Source: Biomphalaria glabrata
Lineage: Eukaryota; Mollusca; Gastropoda; Planorbidae
Direction: 5' to 3'
NCBI RefSeq assembly: GCF_947242115.1
Contig: NC_074711.1
Span: forward strand, 31,068,602-31,132,601
DNA length: 64,000 nucleotides
Both the position numbers and the translations under genes were made by a program. The notes beneath the pieces are model-generated. The model was not told the origin of the DNA and did not search any database. It was given only the letters and a program-made list of their open reading frames with translations. Shown here piece after piece: positions 24,001 through 34,083 of the stretch. Positions within the stretch are counted from its first letter, which is position 1, and each line of letters starts with the position of its first letter.

Positions 24001-27000
24001 GAGTTGATAAATCTAAATAAGGATCTAAATAAGAATCTAGATCTATATTATAAATTGTATATATATACTAGTACCAGTATTTTTATTGGCATGCCAATAG
24101 CACTAATTACTAATTATTGTAAACTCAGGTGTAGGTCTACCTCAAGGCTCAAGGAACGTTGGGCTAGGCCTACTTGATTCTACTGAGTATTGTAAAATCT
24201 AATTTACATAAATGATTTAGTTTTTAAAAAAAGTTAAATCTATATACTATATATAATACTATTTGCAGAAGAAACAATAAAAAAAACATAATAGAGGCCT
24301 ACTGAAATTTTTTCGTATACCTACTTTTAAAGCCTTTAAAATAAAGCAAGTTTTAAAAATACTCAATTTCCCACATAAGGACTTATTAGCCAGGCTATTA
24401 GCCTGTTAGTTTTAAAAAAAAAAAGTTAAACATACCGGTTTTCACTAAAAAGAAAGTCTCTACACTCTCATTTTTGTTCTGAACAAGACATGTTGAGCTC
24501 TTCTTTAAGAAAAGATTTTTAAAAATAATAATAGCTCCCTAAACAAAACCTACTGTATTAGGCTAATCCCAAAAATCATGCATCCTATCTCAATAGACGC
24601 CAGTGGTTTAATATTCAAATCTGGAGTTATAGCTATGATAAAAATGCAACATATTTTGTCTATTGGAAAGATAAAATTGAACTGGTTGTAGAAACCTTTT
24701 TGGGGCTTGAATGGGATTCTTTGTTGACCTTTATAGAAAAAAAAAGGTATGGGTATTCTGTTGTAAAAGGCTATTTTACAACAATTATTTATATGTTATT
24801 TATATTATATTGCCATTAATTATAAAATTAATGAGTATTTTGTAACAGCACGGAAGATCCAGTGTAAAAAAAAATAACTTGACATGCTGCTTGTTTCTTT
24901 GTTTAAGTTTTTTCTTAGATTTTTGATAACAAGTCTTAAATTTGTTTCATAGTTGAGGTTGTAATGAGCTTGTGCAATTGACCTTAAAGACCAACTGAAG
25001 AGGTTTTTTTCGAAATTGAGATAGCGATTGATTCAGACAGTAGATAGCATCAAAGTTAGTTCCTAAAATTTTGAGATTTTAGAAAAGCGTATTTATATTA
25101 GAAAAAGTAATTTGAAAGTGGAAAAAATAACGAGATTTGAAAATCAGCTTCAATGGCCGAAACCGGAAGTGACGTCTTGTAATGGACTGAGAAAATGTAA
25201 ATAAAAATAGACATGGCTGGATACGTTATTGATAGCGATTCAGATGATATACTTATCAAAATCTAGCTGTCAAACATTTTTAAATGATACTTATCATGGA
25301 ATGCACCAAAATGCCCCGAAGATAACTCTTCTACTTTTCTAAAAAATTATAGAGCAGACTATTTAATTAATATAGTTATTATAGATAGATTGATAGATAG
25401 GACTAGCTAGACTAGAGTCTAGACGTCACTAGACTCACTAGTCTACTTACTAACTTAGACTACTAGGGGGTAGACAGTCACTTATGACTAGATCTAGATT
25501 CTAGATAGTAGTAGATTCTAGATCTAGTATAAATTATAATAATAAACTATACTAGTATACTAAAAGTATACTATAAGTCTATTATAATTTTTATTATAAC
25601 AAAACTAAATGGATAGATCTATCTCTAGATCTAATTCTAGCTAGACTTCTAACACTTTTACTAGTCACTCACTAGATTCACTAGATCTAGTTTATATAAT
25701 AATAATACTTGACTTTGACTTGTAGTAATACTAATAGAGTTTAATACTTATACTAGAGACACTAGAGTAATAGTTTATAAACTAGTAGATTTAAGTAGAT
25801 CTAGAGTAATCTAGACTAGCCTCTATCTATATGTTAAGTTTAAGCCCAGTCCCAGTTGCAATCATTTTTTAATGCTTGAATTTGTATATCTCTGTAATAG
25901 TACTAGATCTAATTGTAAGAGTAATAAGACCTAATGAGTAGTGTCCTAGCATAAAGATTATTCATAGATATAAATAAATATAATATATTATATTAGTCAA
26001 GGACTAAACCTAAAGCCTAAGCTAAATCTATATAGAATATATTCATAAAAGATCTAATTCTAATATAGCCCTCTACTAGCCCTTACTATACTTATTAATA
26101 AGGCTAGACTTTAGATCTAAAAAATAATAAGTCATCATTTATATTGGTAATATTAAATATGTGACATGTCTTTAAGTCTTAAACTTAAACAGGGTCGGTC
26201 CTAACGATTGCGGGGCCTTATGTGAAACTGATTGCGCAGGGCCTAGTCTGGGTGGGAATAAGGATAATAAGTGGAAATTAAGCTTTTGTATTTTTAAAAA
26301 ATTCGACTTTGAATTTTATTCAATCTTTACTAATTACAAGATTACGATCAAATTCACTTTACTTTACAAACTTTGCAACCTATGGCATATTAATATGCCA
26401 GTCACTATTAAAGTAAATAAAGTATGGAAACTTCCTATTAAAGTGAAAATTTGCCTGATTATTACATAAAAGCTGACAATGCCTTTTATTGCGCATAGGA
26501 TTAGCGTTTTCCAGAATGAATGACACCCACAAATGACAATTTTGTCTATTTTTCATGAGATTTTTATGAGCTTTCATGAGATTTCCAGGTTTTATATATA
26601 CCGGTATATATATATATTGCAATTTAACAATTACACCTAGAATTAGCGTGGGGCCTATGAAAGTGCAGGGTCCACTGTGACCGCATAGGTTGCAGTGGCT
26701 TAAGACCGGCCCTGGTCTTAAATATATTATATTGCCTAGGGTACCTACCTAGAGTAGAGTAATTTATTATTATTAAGAACAATAAGAGTTAGATGTTAAT
26801 GTTAGATCAGATAATCAGTATAACATATAATATATATATATATAACCACTAGTTCTATATATATGTATACATAATTAAGTATAAATGTTAATAAATAAAT
26901 TTTTAAAAATCTATTTTACAGAAAACATATGACATGTGGCATACAGACAAGTTTACTAGATGGATCTTTCATCATTTTGGAAATACAAGAAGAGTTAATA

Positions 27001-30000
27001 TTCCCTGTTTCTATTGTGAAACAAATCACAGAAACATTCTACAATTTAATTTTATATAATAAATACCAATAAATGTAAATACAAAATCACATTGTAATAG
27101 AGTTCTTCATTATACACACAACATTATTTTAGTATGTTCTTTTTCACTTGCTAGGTTTAGACAAAGCTTCGAATCAGGATTTAATATTATTATGTCATAG
27201 CCCAAAACTCCAGCAGGATGTTAGTTAATGGCAGTGGTCAATGTTTGAACCTGAGACCACAGAGAAGACAATTCGGAGCGCAAACCACACAACTTTCTGC
27301 GTTTCGAAACGTATTGAAATTTTGATAATTTCTATGTTATTGCAGTTTTGAATGTCCATTGCAATGATGACTTGATCTGTAAAGGGGTTACATTAAAAAA
27401 AAATAAGAGTTGGATCTCATTCTTCGAATGATGCTATTTATTAGAAATTGCAAGGTGGAATAGATATTAGAGGCCAAAAGAAAATCCACTGCCGAGGGAA
27501 GACGTAGACGTCGTAAAGAACATTTAAATTGACCACCAGATAGGGCTGCGTAGCCATGGAAAATACTGCATTCCTCATTAATCTTTCGACTCGACTGCCA
27601 GCCTTATTTATTTAACACTGTAAATTATGAATAGCTCTGCATTTTTTAATTTAAAAAAAAAAAAAAATATATATTCAGTGATTAACTGGCAATAATTGGG
27701 TTACTAAAATTTAATAAAATGAGTTGCATAACTACATCAACAGTAGCCTATATGCATTACTGAATATTATATTGATGCTACAATTTATTTTCCACTTCCC
27801 AGAAAAAAGAAAAAAAACAACAACTCCTTTTCCAGTAGGATAATCTCTTCTATTTATAGTCTAAACATAATTTAAAACTTTGTTACAGTTACAGATTAAC
27901 TTGCTAACTTAACTATCTAATGATTCTATTCGTGAGATGAATGAAAATTCAATTTTTACATATAGATTTATAGAACTATTTAAGTAAGAGTGTAACAAAA
28001 TCCATATTTCGTTCGGGAAGTGGGGCTATCTACGAAGATCTGATTTCTGAATTTGTGAACATGCACTATTTACATTAGATTTTTACCAAATATTTAAATT
28101 TTTACTACCTTTACTATTTTAACTGTGAATAGACCTTAATTTTAATTATATGACTGTATAGAATCTGGCCCTTGTTGTTTAGAGAGAGAGTAGTCCTTAA
28201 GGGACTGCAGGCACGACATGGCCTAAATTGTGCCGATGTGCCTCAAATCAACAAATCACAATCCATATTTCGTATATTAATAATAATATAGAATTGGTAG
28301 ATCTAGGTCTAATTTTTGCCTGTTTTTAGAAATTTAGATCTAGTAGATCTAAATCAGACTACCTTTAAGTCTAGGTTAAGGTTAAAGCTATTTGCTAGTG
28401 TTGTACGAGGTTGTGACTCTAGATTCAAACTAAATATAATCGTGTACTACAATAACTACATTGAATGAGCTCAACATTGTAATAATTGTTTTTTCCCCAT
28501 ATTTGGCCTATTTAGGCACGACTATAAGTTAATAATCACTATTAAGTGTATTATAGATAGAGTATATAATTTTAAACTTTGTTTTTCTAGATCTAGGCCC
28601 AGCACCTCGATCGGATCAGTCTAGATAGATCTATATAGATAGGTCTAATCTCTAAATATCCAATAGGCCTACTACTATTACTAGATCTAGACTTCATCTA
28701 ATTAAATTTAGGTCTACTTCAGACATCATTAATGATCTGAGAAAAGAAGATCTAGCTCTTGATCAAAAGCAGTAGATGTAGAACTAGAATACGCCTGAAG
28801 CAGTAACATAAGCCATAAATTGCGTAACTTGACTAAAACGAATTGAGGCGCGCGGTACTGCGTGGGCTGAAACGCTGTTCGCTTGACTAGATCAAGAATA
28901 AGCCGACAAACAGTAGAATTCAGTAGATCTAACATGCAAAGCCATAAATTGCGTGATTTGACCTAATTTCCACAACTCTAACATCCACTTTATATAAATT
29001 TGTGTGTTTTAGTCGCCTTTGTTTTCAGAAACATGCATTCCTGTAAAAAGGAATAGGGAAATACGCTAAGCCATAAACTGAAAAATTTGACCTAATTTCC
29101 CTTAAACTACGTCATCGACCTTGGTTGTCTGGGAAATACTGATCTCGAATGGCTTCGAGATTGTGAAATTTAATAGTCCCTAAAACTCACATTAAATTGC
29201 TTATATCTAAATAATTACAAAGAATATATGTCTAAAATTTCGTATGTATGTTTTTTTAAGCATTATGAATCTAAAAAAAAGTATAACACCGGTTTCCGCG
29301 TCTGACCCCAAAACCTCTTCAGTTGGTCTTTAAATAATAGTTACTTTTTCAAGTTTAGCTCAAATAAAAAATTAAACAAAAATCTATTATTGCTTTAGAA
29401 ACAAGCTTGAATTTAAAAAAAAAAGTTTTTACTTTTGTCCTTTCAATGGTGTCATATATTCACACAGATGTATGTAGTCTTCTTACTAGAACCTAAAACA
29501 TGTAGAAGAATGTACTAATTTAAATAAAATATATATGGTTTTCTTTTCATTGGTGAATTCATTAACTCGGTCTAATTCTTTTTGTGATTTAAAAACAAAA
29601 ATAGTTCATTTAAGGCTTCATTCTTTCTCTTGCCTTCTCATTATAATGCATACAGTATGTGTGTTCCCTTTCTGACTTATCAAGTGTATTCTGATACACT
29701 TAATCCTAAATGTTATGCTAACTAGAGTAAAATGTCTTTACTTTCCATTTTAGTTTTTCACTTTAAAAAAATTACAATGAAGCTATTAATTATTATTGTA
29801 TTTCAGTTGTTTGTTGTCCTTTTTTCCCCCCTTTAATTATATGATAAATATATCATGCTTTTTTTTTTTTTGTTTATTCATCATGTCCAGGTTGACATGT
29901 ATCAGTGTAGTGCTAAATGTTGTCAAGACAGCAAAGCTTCCCTAGAAGATGTACAAAGATGTATAGATAATTGCTCCAAAGATGTGAACAAAGCTCAGGC

Positions 30001-31515
30001 ATATTTACAGAATGAAATTGAGATATTTCAGGTATTAACTTAACGAAAGCATTTTTCCTTTACATTATTTCAATCCTTTTTTTCTTCTAAGATGTCCAGC
30101 TTAAGCTGTTTAGAGCCTATAGCATATATATATTCATTTAATCATGATCATAGTATATAATATATAAATATAGTACTATCTGGATATGACCCGCAGCCTG
30201 CAGGCTTTAATTTGGGTATTACTGATCTTATAGATTGAACCTAGAACTATGTCAGGCATAGAGAATGTTCCCTTCACATTTTTATATTTTGCCACGAAAA
30301 TAAAAGTAGAGTGTGAAAATGGGTTTACCCGTTCAGCCGATGTATTCATATTCTAATAAAAAATACTGTGAAAATGGGGTTACCCGATTTGTTCTTTAAT
30401 AGAGATGCAATTAGGTACTTATTTTCTATTTAGGACCCTCCAATTGTGGGGTTGGGGACATTAAACATACACTACAGTCTCACCCATGATCTAAGCAACA
30501 TTTATGCCAAATTTTATCAAGATTGGTCAAACAGTTTTGATTTTTATATATATATACACATACTTTCAATAATATATATATTAGATGTACAGAGATTTTG
30601 TTTTTCAATCCATGTTTTAGAAATAGTGCATTACTAATTTATTATTAGAATGGTGAATTCTTTATTTATATACCGGTATTTTCTAATATTTATTTAGCAT
30701 ATGATAGTTTATACACTAACCACATTTAGGTTGGTTTCCGAAGAATACTAATGAAAATGAAAAGTTTTCAGGGTTTTGTAAGTTACAATCTGATGATAAC
30801 TTTTATTAGTCCATTTTTTTAAATTGCATATTTGATAAGATGCATTGTTTTTGGTCTCCAATATATAAAGTTACTCTTTCAGACCTTGAGATCTATAGGG
30901 TAGATGATGTAATTTTATCTGTTTCGGTGGCCCAAGGTAAGGAGGGTGTCATGTTGCCAGCATGATAACCAACCACCTTTACTTTCCCCCAACTAATGTC
31001 AGGTACCCACTAGAGCTGGGTGGACTCAGAGGAGCCCTAATGATCCCAAAAGTCTCCAATATATATTGCTATTAAATTTCTGTTATATTATATTTGCAAA
31101 TAAATAAATAACGTTTTGTTTATCATTAATCACCTTGCATCGATTTGACAGATTTTCAAAATGTTCTATATCTATATCCATTTTATAATACAATTTATTG
31201 TGATTCACCCTAATAATTGAACCATATACATTATTTCATTGATTCATGATAACTTGCTTTGATAGCTATTTTTGTGTAAAAATGAAATAATGTTTTGTTT
31301 TTTAATTCTTTTTTTAGAATCGCTTGCAACGTTGTGCAATGAGCTGTCAGGATAAAATACGTGATGAACTCCCAGCTAAGCCATCAGATAGAGATGTTGA
31401 AAAAACTAGACATACTTTAGAGAAATGTGTTATTCAGTGTGCTGATAAACATGTGGAACTAGTTCCTGCACTGACAAAAAAAATGCTCGAAACTTTGAAA
31501 AATAGAAATTTTTAG
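12003..31515 (+). CDS. FAM136A: FAM136A homologue (DUF842), mitochondrial, 3 exons
   Basis: Exons 12003-12086, 29891-30031 and 31318-31515 join in phase 0 to a 140-residue protein (human is 138). Exon 1 reads MDGAQARVEEAISKMVNSLD and ends LRKMQ. Exon 2 holds CSAKC and CIDNC, and exon 3 holds CAMSC and CVIQC. These four CX3C pairs are the hallmark of the family. The C-terminus keeps 'HVELVPALTKKMLETLK', matching the human protein's PTMTKKMKEAL region. The family is small, helical and reported in mitochondria, probably the intermembrane space; its biochemical role is not settled. Intron 1 is 17.8 kb and contains most of the nested transposons of this window. Without exon 1 the downstream exons would look like a gene fragment. 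Confidence 0.94.
12811..12818. repeat. Target-site duplication GTTTAAGT, left
   Basis: GTTTAAGT immediately left of the element's first base; the identical 8-mer follows the right end at 19418-19425. The joined flanks restore R1 sequence (compare 43280-43296 reverse complement), which confirms a real insertion. Confidence 0.9.
13000..16400. other. Interior of the 6.6 kb element, unassigned
   Basis: No protein domain recognised. The stretch has C or G homopolymers near 14770, 15053, 16060 and 16352. GC-richer islands lie at about 15890-16110 and 16290-16370. These may be remnants of further insertions. Confidence 0.35.
16418..16850 (+). mobile_element. LINE C-terminal fragment with CCHC-like knuckle
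   Basis: A frame over 16418-16744 includes 'WVHGKWLKSWDGS', 'CKTGHCPVGAYFARF' and a knuckle CRHCGESVETVARLLQEC. This arrangement is the usual end of LINE polyproteins after the RNase H or RT region (cysteine/histidine finger followed by a leucine-rich stretch). It is nested in the 6.6 kb TIR element. Confidence 0.7.
17690..17975 (-). mobile_element. LINE RT fragment, reverse strand
   Basis: On the reverse strand the frame gives 'LREEQAGFQRGRTCAEQIFV' and then ISFVDFKKAFDSVHQES. The QAGF-RGR-T and FVDFKKAFDSV motifs are core RT motifs of RTE-like non-LTR elements. The piece covers only these motifs. It lies inside the 6.6 kb TIR element. Confidence 0.75.
17975..18045 (+). mobile_element. LINE 3' fragment, family of 1-425
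   Basis: 'GATAAAGGCACTTTTCTTAT' followed by TCCATATGCTTGGACAAA matches the segment at 198-240 of the first LINE. Very short. Confidence 0.5.
18246..18460 (-). mobile_element. LINE 3' end fragment, reverse strand
   Basis: The reverse strand encodes 'GRPRNIWRRNLEADVKQMGK' then TWGQLETHAHNRDALKKLAG and GLCPIR. This is the stereotyped C-terminus of many RTE-like LINEs (GRPK.TWRR..E.D...G..W......A.DR..WR). Short and isolated. Confidence 0.75.
19418..19425. repeat. Target-site duplication GTTTAAGT, right
   Basis: Identical to 12811-12818. Confidence 0.9.
20524..20532. repeat. Target-site duplication AGCCAACCA flanking the LINE
   Basis: The 9-mer AGCCAACCA occurs at 20524-20532 and again at 23036-23044, exactly bounding the LINE. 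The flanks then continue in R1 sequence on both sides. Confidence 0.85.
20533..23035 (+). mobile_element. 5'-truncated LINE with endonuclease tail, RT and C-terminal zinc finger
   Basis: In order: the end of an endonuclease domain (SDHSLVLSKIKLLLKKAY), a linker, RT motifs 'CNNYRGISLLSIVGKIFARV', 'YPESQCGFRSGRSTIDMIS', VDLTIAFDMVSRSGLF, CSGVKQGCVLAPTLFGIFFS and the catalytic YADD (in LLYADDAAIVADS), then '[14 protein letters not shown]' and a CPTCDRSC...SHTRSC finger. The reading frame changes near 21190-21380, 21740 and 22320, so it cannot make the full protein. It interrupts R1 and is bounded by AGCCAACCA at 20524-20532 and 23036-23044. Copy 1 at 1824-2752 is about 97% alike by eye. Confidence 0.92.
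23305..24983. other. FAM136A intron, mostly AT-rich
   Basis: AGATCT/TCTAGA-rich stretches at about 23300-23410 and 23820-24060, a LINE tail (23420-23755) and otherwise unassigned sequence. No coding evidence. Confidence 0.4.
23420..23755 (+). mobile_element. LINE 3' end, family of 1-425, degraded
   Basis: It follows 50-420 of the first LINE with small deletions. Blocks such as 'CATAAAACACTGAACCATAA' and 'CTTCCCTAGTGCTATTAG', plus the terminal TTTTTTGAAATAGCGTCTGT and AAGATAAGAT, are kept. Older than the copy at the left edge. Confidence 0.8.
25212..25265 (+). pseudogene. Possible first exon inside the TTAA element
   Basis: An ATG frame reads MAGYVIDSDSDDILIKI and then stops. It follows a GC-richer patch (ACCGGAAGTGACGTC, an Ets/CRE-like promoter sequence near 25164). 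It could be the start of the gene whose last exon is at 26921, but no splice donor before the stop connects the two. Weak. Confidence 0.3.
25380..26110. repeat. AGATCT/TCTAGA/ACTAGT-rich tract
   Basis: About 0.7 kb in which CTAG-centred words (TCTAGA, ACTAGT, AGATCTAG) recur every 10-30 bases, between otherwise AT-rich sequence. No protein frame. Confidence 0.6.
26190..26714. mobile_element. hAT-type non-autonomous element
   Basis: Ends CAGGGTCGGTCCTAACG and (reverse complement) CAGGGCCGGTCTTAAGC form an imperfect inverted pair. The flanks are AACTTAAA and GTCTTAAA, six of eight matching, as for an aged 8 bp hAT duplication. The left end matches the end at 32991 and the right end matches the end at 33077, so the three pieces are one family. 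Nested in the TTAA element. Confidence 0.75.
26921..27055 (+). pseudogene. P2X7 ballast-like (zinc/cysteine domain) terminal exon
   Basis: After a good acceptor (TCTATTTTACAG) an open frame encodes YDMWHTDKFTRWIFHHFG then NTRRVNIPCFYCE and ends at a TAA followed by AATAAA. The pattern Y...xYRxFTRWxxxxLGxxxRxxxPxC is shared by the intracellular cysteine-rich 'ballast' of P2X7 and by many small invertebrate proteins that carry that domain alone. Residues Y, F-T-R-W, G, R and P-C are kept; the usual IR-x-x-F-P-...-Y-x-G-F ending is degraded to ILQFNF. Upstream exons with the CxC cysteines were not found. It may be a gene carried by the TTAA element, or a host fragment caught in it. Confidence 0.5.
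27545..27590 (-). repeat. Dispersed short repeat core, copy 2
   Basis: The reverse complement matches 10041-10093 (AATGAGGAATGCAGTATTTT then CCATGGCTACGCAGCCC). Confidence 0.6.
28092..28262 (+). mobile_element. GA-rich SINE-like repeat, family C, copy 1
   Basis: Begins 'TTTTTACTACCTTTACTATT', continues TCTGGCCCTTGTTGTTTAGA, a GA run, CCTTAAGGGACTGCAGGCAC and 'GTGCCGATGTGCC'. Other copies: 53528-53682 (-), 57188-57350 (-), 59637-59735 (+). The constant length (about 160 bp, one shorter) and ends argue for a SINE or MITE. Confidence 0.75.
30880..31055 (+). mobile_element. SINE with conserved central core
   Basis: Contains CCTTTACTTTCCCCCAACTA, ATGTCAGGTACCCACTAGAG and CTGGGTGGACTCAGAGGAGC. 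I recall this core as widespread in mollusc and other invertebrate SINEs with a deeply conserved central domain (Nin-DC or Meta type); the exact class is not verified. The head and tail are degraded. In FAM136A intron 2. Confidence 0.65.
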
Positions 31516-31673
31516 TTCATAGTTTGTTTTTTTGTGTTATAAAAGAAGTCAATTTTAGTGGCATGCAAGATGTTGAGTGAATGCCTTGTTCATACATTAT
31601 ATAAGCATTGGAATGTTGTTTTTTTCCATTGATGACTTGGGTGATAATTTTATTAATGATTTGATAAAAAGAA

Positions 31674-31679
31674 AATAAA
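31674..31679 (+). terminator. Poly(A) signal AATAAA of FAM136A
   Basis: AATAAA about 160 bases after the stop codon, followed by TTTTGTATGTATATTG. Confidence 0.75.
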
Positions 31680-31744
31680 CTACTTTGCACATATACAATA
31701 AGTTTTGTATGTATATTGTAAAGGTTACACAAGCAATCATCTCA

Positions 31745-32880
31745 TATGGTGTTATTCTATGCTTTATTATGTTACATAATCATTTTAAATTTGCCCAAAA
31801 TTTAAAACAAAAAATAAATGGAGATTATATCATAAGCTACTATGTAGCATATTTAGTACACTAATAAAGTTAACGAACTGTAAAACATATTATTGTACTT
31901 TTCCCACCATCCCTAAGAACATACAATTAATGAATAAAAACTGAAAAAATTCACGTGACTATGGGAGGAAGCGTAATGCCGGTCGGTTTTTTGTTTTTTT
32001 TTAAGGATAAAATGAACGTATGCTTATATCAACTATTTCAATCGTAGCGCAGCACGGCCGCCGGATACATGCTTGTTGACTAGTTATACATATATATGAC
32101 GTGCAGTTACCCATGCTGCACTATGGTTGAAATCATCGACAAAAACTTATTGAGTCGAAATTGCTAATTGAAAATCATTTTTGGTAAAAACCGTTGCGAT
32201 TTCGATCTTGATAATGGCTTAGTTCTGGGCTCAATAATTAAGCAGGCCTATAATAACTTGTTAAATTTTCGCATTTTATCGTCCAACGTGGGAGAATGAG
32301 TGATTATAAGTCAACGGGTCATCAGGGCCAATGATTTTATATAGGCTTAATAGAAAAGAAAGAAAGAATAAAGTTAAAAAGTGTGTCGTGCAAAACCTGC
32401 ACATATAAGCATCATAGTGGAATGCAAATATGTTAGTTTTGTCTAGCACGCGAGGAAGTACCCATCTTACTCTTACAACCTTATCTTCAAAGGTAAATTG
32501 TAATATTTCATCTCATTTAATACTTGCATCTGCAGATTGGATGTATAAAAGTGTATGTTTTTTATTACTATTTCCCATAGGGGAAACTAATGGACAAAAA
32601 ATATATCGAATGCATGTTTGCATTTAAATAAATTTAAAAATAACTAAATGAAAAGACGTCGATTCTTCTAAGCGGAAAATTTTAGAAACTTTACCGTTTT
32701 TTGTTTATTTGTTTTTGTTGTTGTTTTCTTTTTTGCGAAAGGCGTCGCAGGTCTTCATTGTTTGGATGAAAATTGATAGAAAAAAAGATTATAAAAGAAC
32801 TGAAAAGATGTAGAAGAGAGCAGGCTCGTAAAGTAATTCTGTACGTAGTAAAGGATAAATACAATGCTAAGACGAATGTA
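31745..32880. other. Intergenic between FAM136A and the centrin-like gene
   Basis: AT-rich, no gene recognised. A possible remnant of the 3' part of a hAT transposase gene lies at about 32735-32760. Confidence 0.35.
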
Positions 32881-32991
32881 TTTTCTAATATAAACTCTAT
32901 ATTTTCACTTATAATCCGTATCCCTACCCAAACTGGGCCCCGCGAATTCCGTTTCGCATAGGGCCCCAAAATGTTTAAGTCCGGCCCTGCT
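32880..32991 (+). mobile_element. hAT remnant, right end
   Basis: Ends GTTTAAGTCCGGCCCTG at 32991; inward are GGGCCCCAAAATG and CAAACTGGGCCCCGCG. Its reverse complement matches the left end of the element at 26190 (GGGGCC, ATGYGAAAC, GGGTRGG blocks). Confidence 0.65.
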
Positions 32992-33076
32992 ATTTAGTGA
33001 CGGGTGAATACATAGTAGATAACTTGTTATATATATATATAGTCAACCCACGGCGTAAGATACGCCGCTATTTTGC

Positions 33077-33450
33077 AGGGCCGGCCATAGGCCACAACAA
33101 CCTATCCGACCGCAGTGGGCCCCACACTTTCATAACTTATAACAGATTTCTTGCGGCCGCCTGATTTACCAGGAGCTCCTGGAAATCTCCTGAAATTATA
33201 TAAAATCTTTTGAAAACTGATACAAATCTCATGAAATATATAGACAAAAATTGTCATTCAATATGGAAAAACGCCAATCCTACGGGCGATAAATAAAAAC
33301 GGCATTATGCATTAGCCGTAATTGTGTAATCTGGTGAAAGAAGCTTCTCGCGCCTCAAACTAATGAAGAATTACTTTAGTTCAACAATTCTCGTAGATAG
33401 ATTGAAACATTTGGTAATGTTTGCTTTTGAGCGTGATCTATGTATGAAAT
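33077..33450 (+). mobile_element. hAT remnant with dimerisation-domain coding
   Basis: The left end CAGGGCCGGCCATAGGCC matches the right end of the 26190-26714 element in reverse. At about 33335-33450 the plus strand reads GERSFSRLKLMKNYF then SSTILVDRLKHLVMFAFERD, the C-terminal hAT dimerisation motif (ER.FS.LK.IKN..RS....RL..L). The rest of the transposase is missing. Confidence 0.8.
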
Positions 33451-34080
33451 AGCATTTTCATGATACACTGTATGACTCGCTACACGCAGGGTTCGTAAAG
33501 TTCGTGGGATAACTCTATCCGCAGAAATAAAAGTGAGCTTTACTACTTCTCTTTTTCTAGCGAACGTGGTCATGCATCCAGAAACGCGTTTAAATGTGTG
33601 CTCCCATTACTAAGCAGGAGGTGAGAAGTTGCCAACACCGCCGTTGCACTAGGTTGATGATTTGTACAAACCACATCATCAGCACTGACATAATACAGAT
33701 ATCTCTGACAACTCAGTATCAGCCGGTTCTCTCCTTCTTCTTTAACTTGCACTCGTTTTGATATGATGACGTGTGCGCAGTGAATATCTGGATAATTCCT
33801 TTCTTCATCTCAGAATGCAAATAAATCGCTTGGTCCTTCGCGGTCAATGCCTATGTACCGGTAGTAATAAGCCTACAGAGCTCATCTCCAAGATGTCTGA
33901 GGGAGGCGCGGAGACACATTTTTCTGTTTGGGGGAGGGGGGCGGAGAGTCACAAAAGTTGAGAAACAATAAATAGCTAGGTAAATGGATGAGGGTAGGTT
34001 GGTTAATTTGTCTCCATACTCATACATCAGTGTAAAAAAAAAAGAAAAGTTACAAAACATCTAGCCTCAAAATTGGGACG
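33451..34080. other. Unassigned, GC-richer than surroundings
   Basis: No domain recognised. It may be part of the hAT remnant or of the LINE that follows. Confidence 0.3.
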
Positions 34081-34083
34081 AAG

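Larger units (their letters stand above)
24988..29329. mobile_element. 4.3 kb TTAA-flanked DNA transposon-like element
   Basis: The ends 24988-25007 and 29310-29329 are perfect 20 bp inverted repeats, AGACCAACTGAAGAGGTTTT, each bordered outward by TTAA (24984-24987 and 29330-29333). TTAA target duplication is used by piggyBac, Kolobok and ISL2EU transposons. The TTAAAG start recalls the TTAAAGG ends of Kolobok/T2 elements, a weak similarity. The interior has a conserved-looking terminal exon (26921-27055), a short ATG frame at 25212, a hAT derivative (26190-26714) and a SINE (28092-28262). No transposase was recognised, so this copy is likely non-autonomous or worn down. It lies in FAM136A intron 1. 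Confidence 0.82.

Noticed and set aside
26921-27055. An intact host P2X7-type receptor
   Set aside because: No transmembrane or extracellular P2X exons are visible, the exon lies inside a TTAA-flanked element, and its usual C-terminal pattern is degraded.
33570-33752. Reverse-strand 60-residue frame
   Set aside because: No family pattern and no splice context; it is probably chance in slightly GC-richer DNA.
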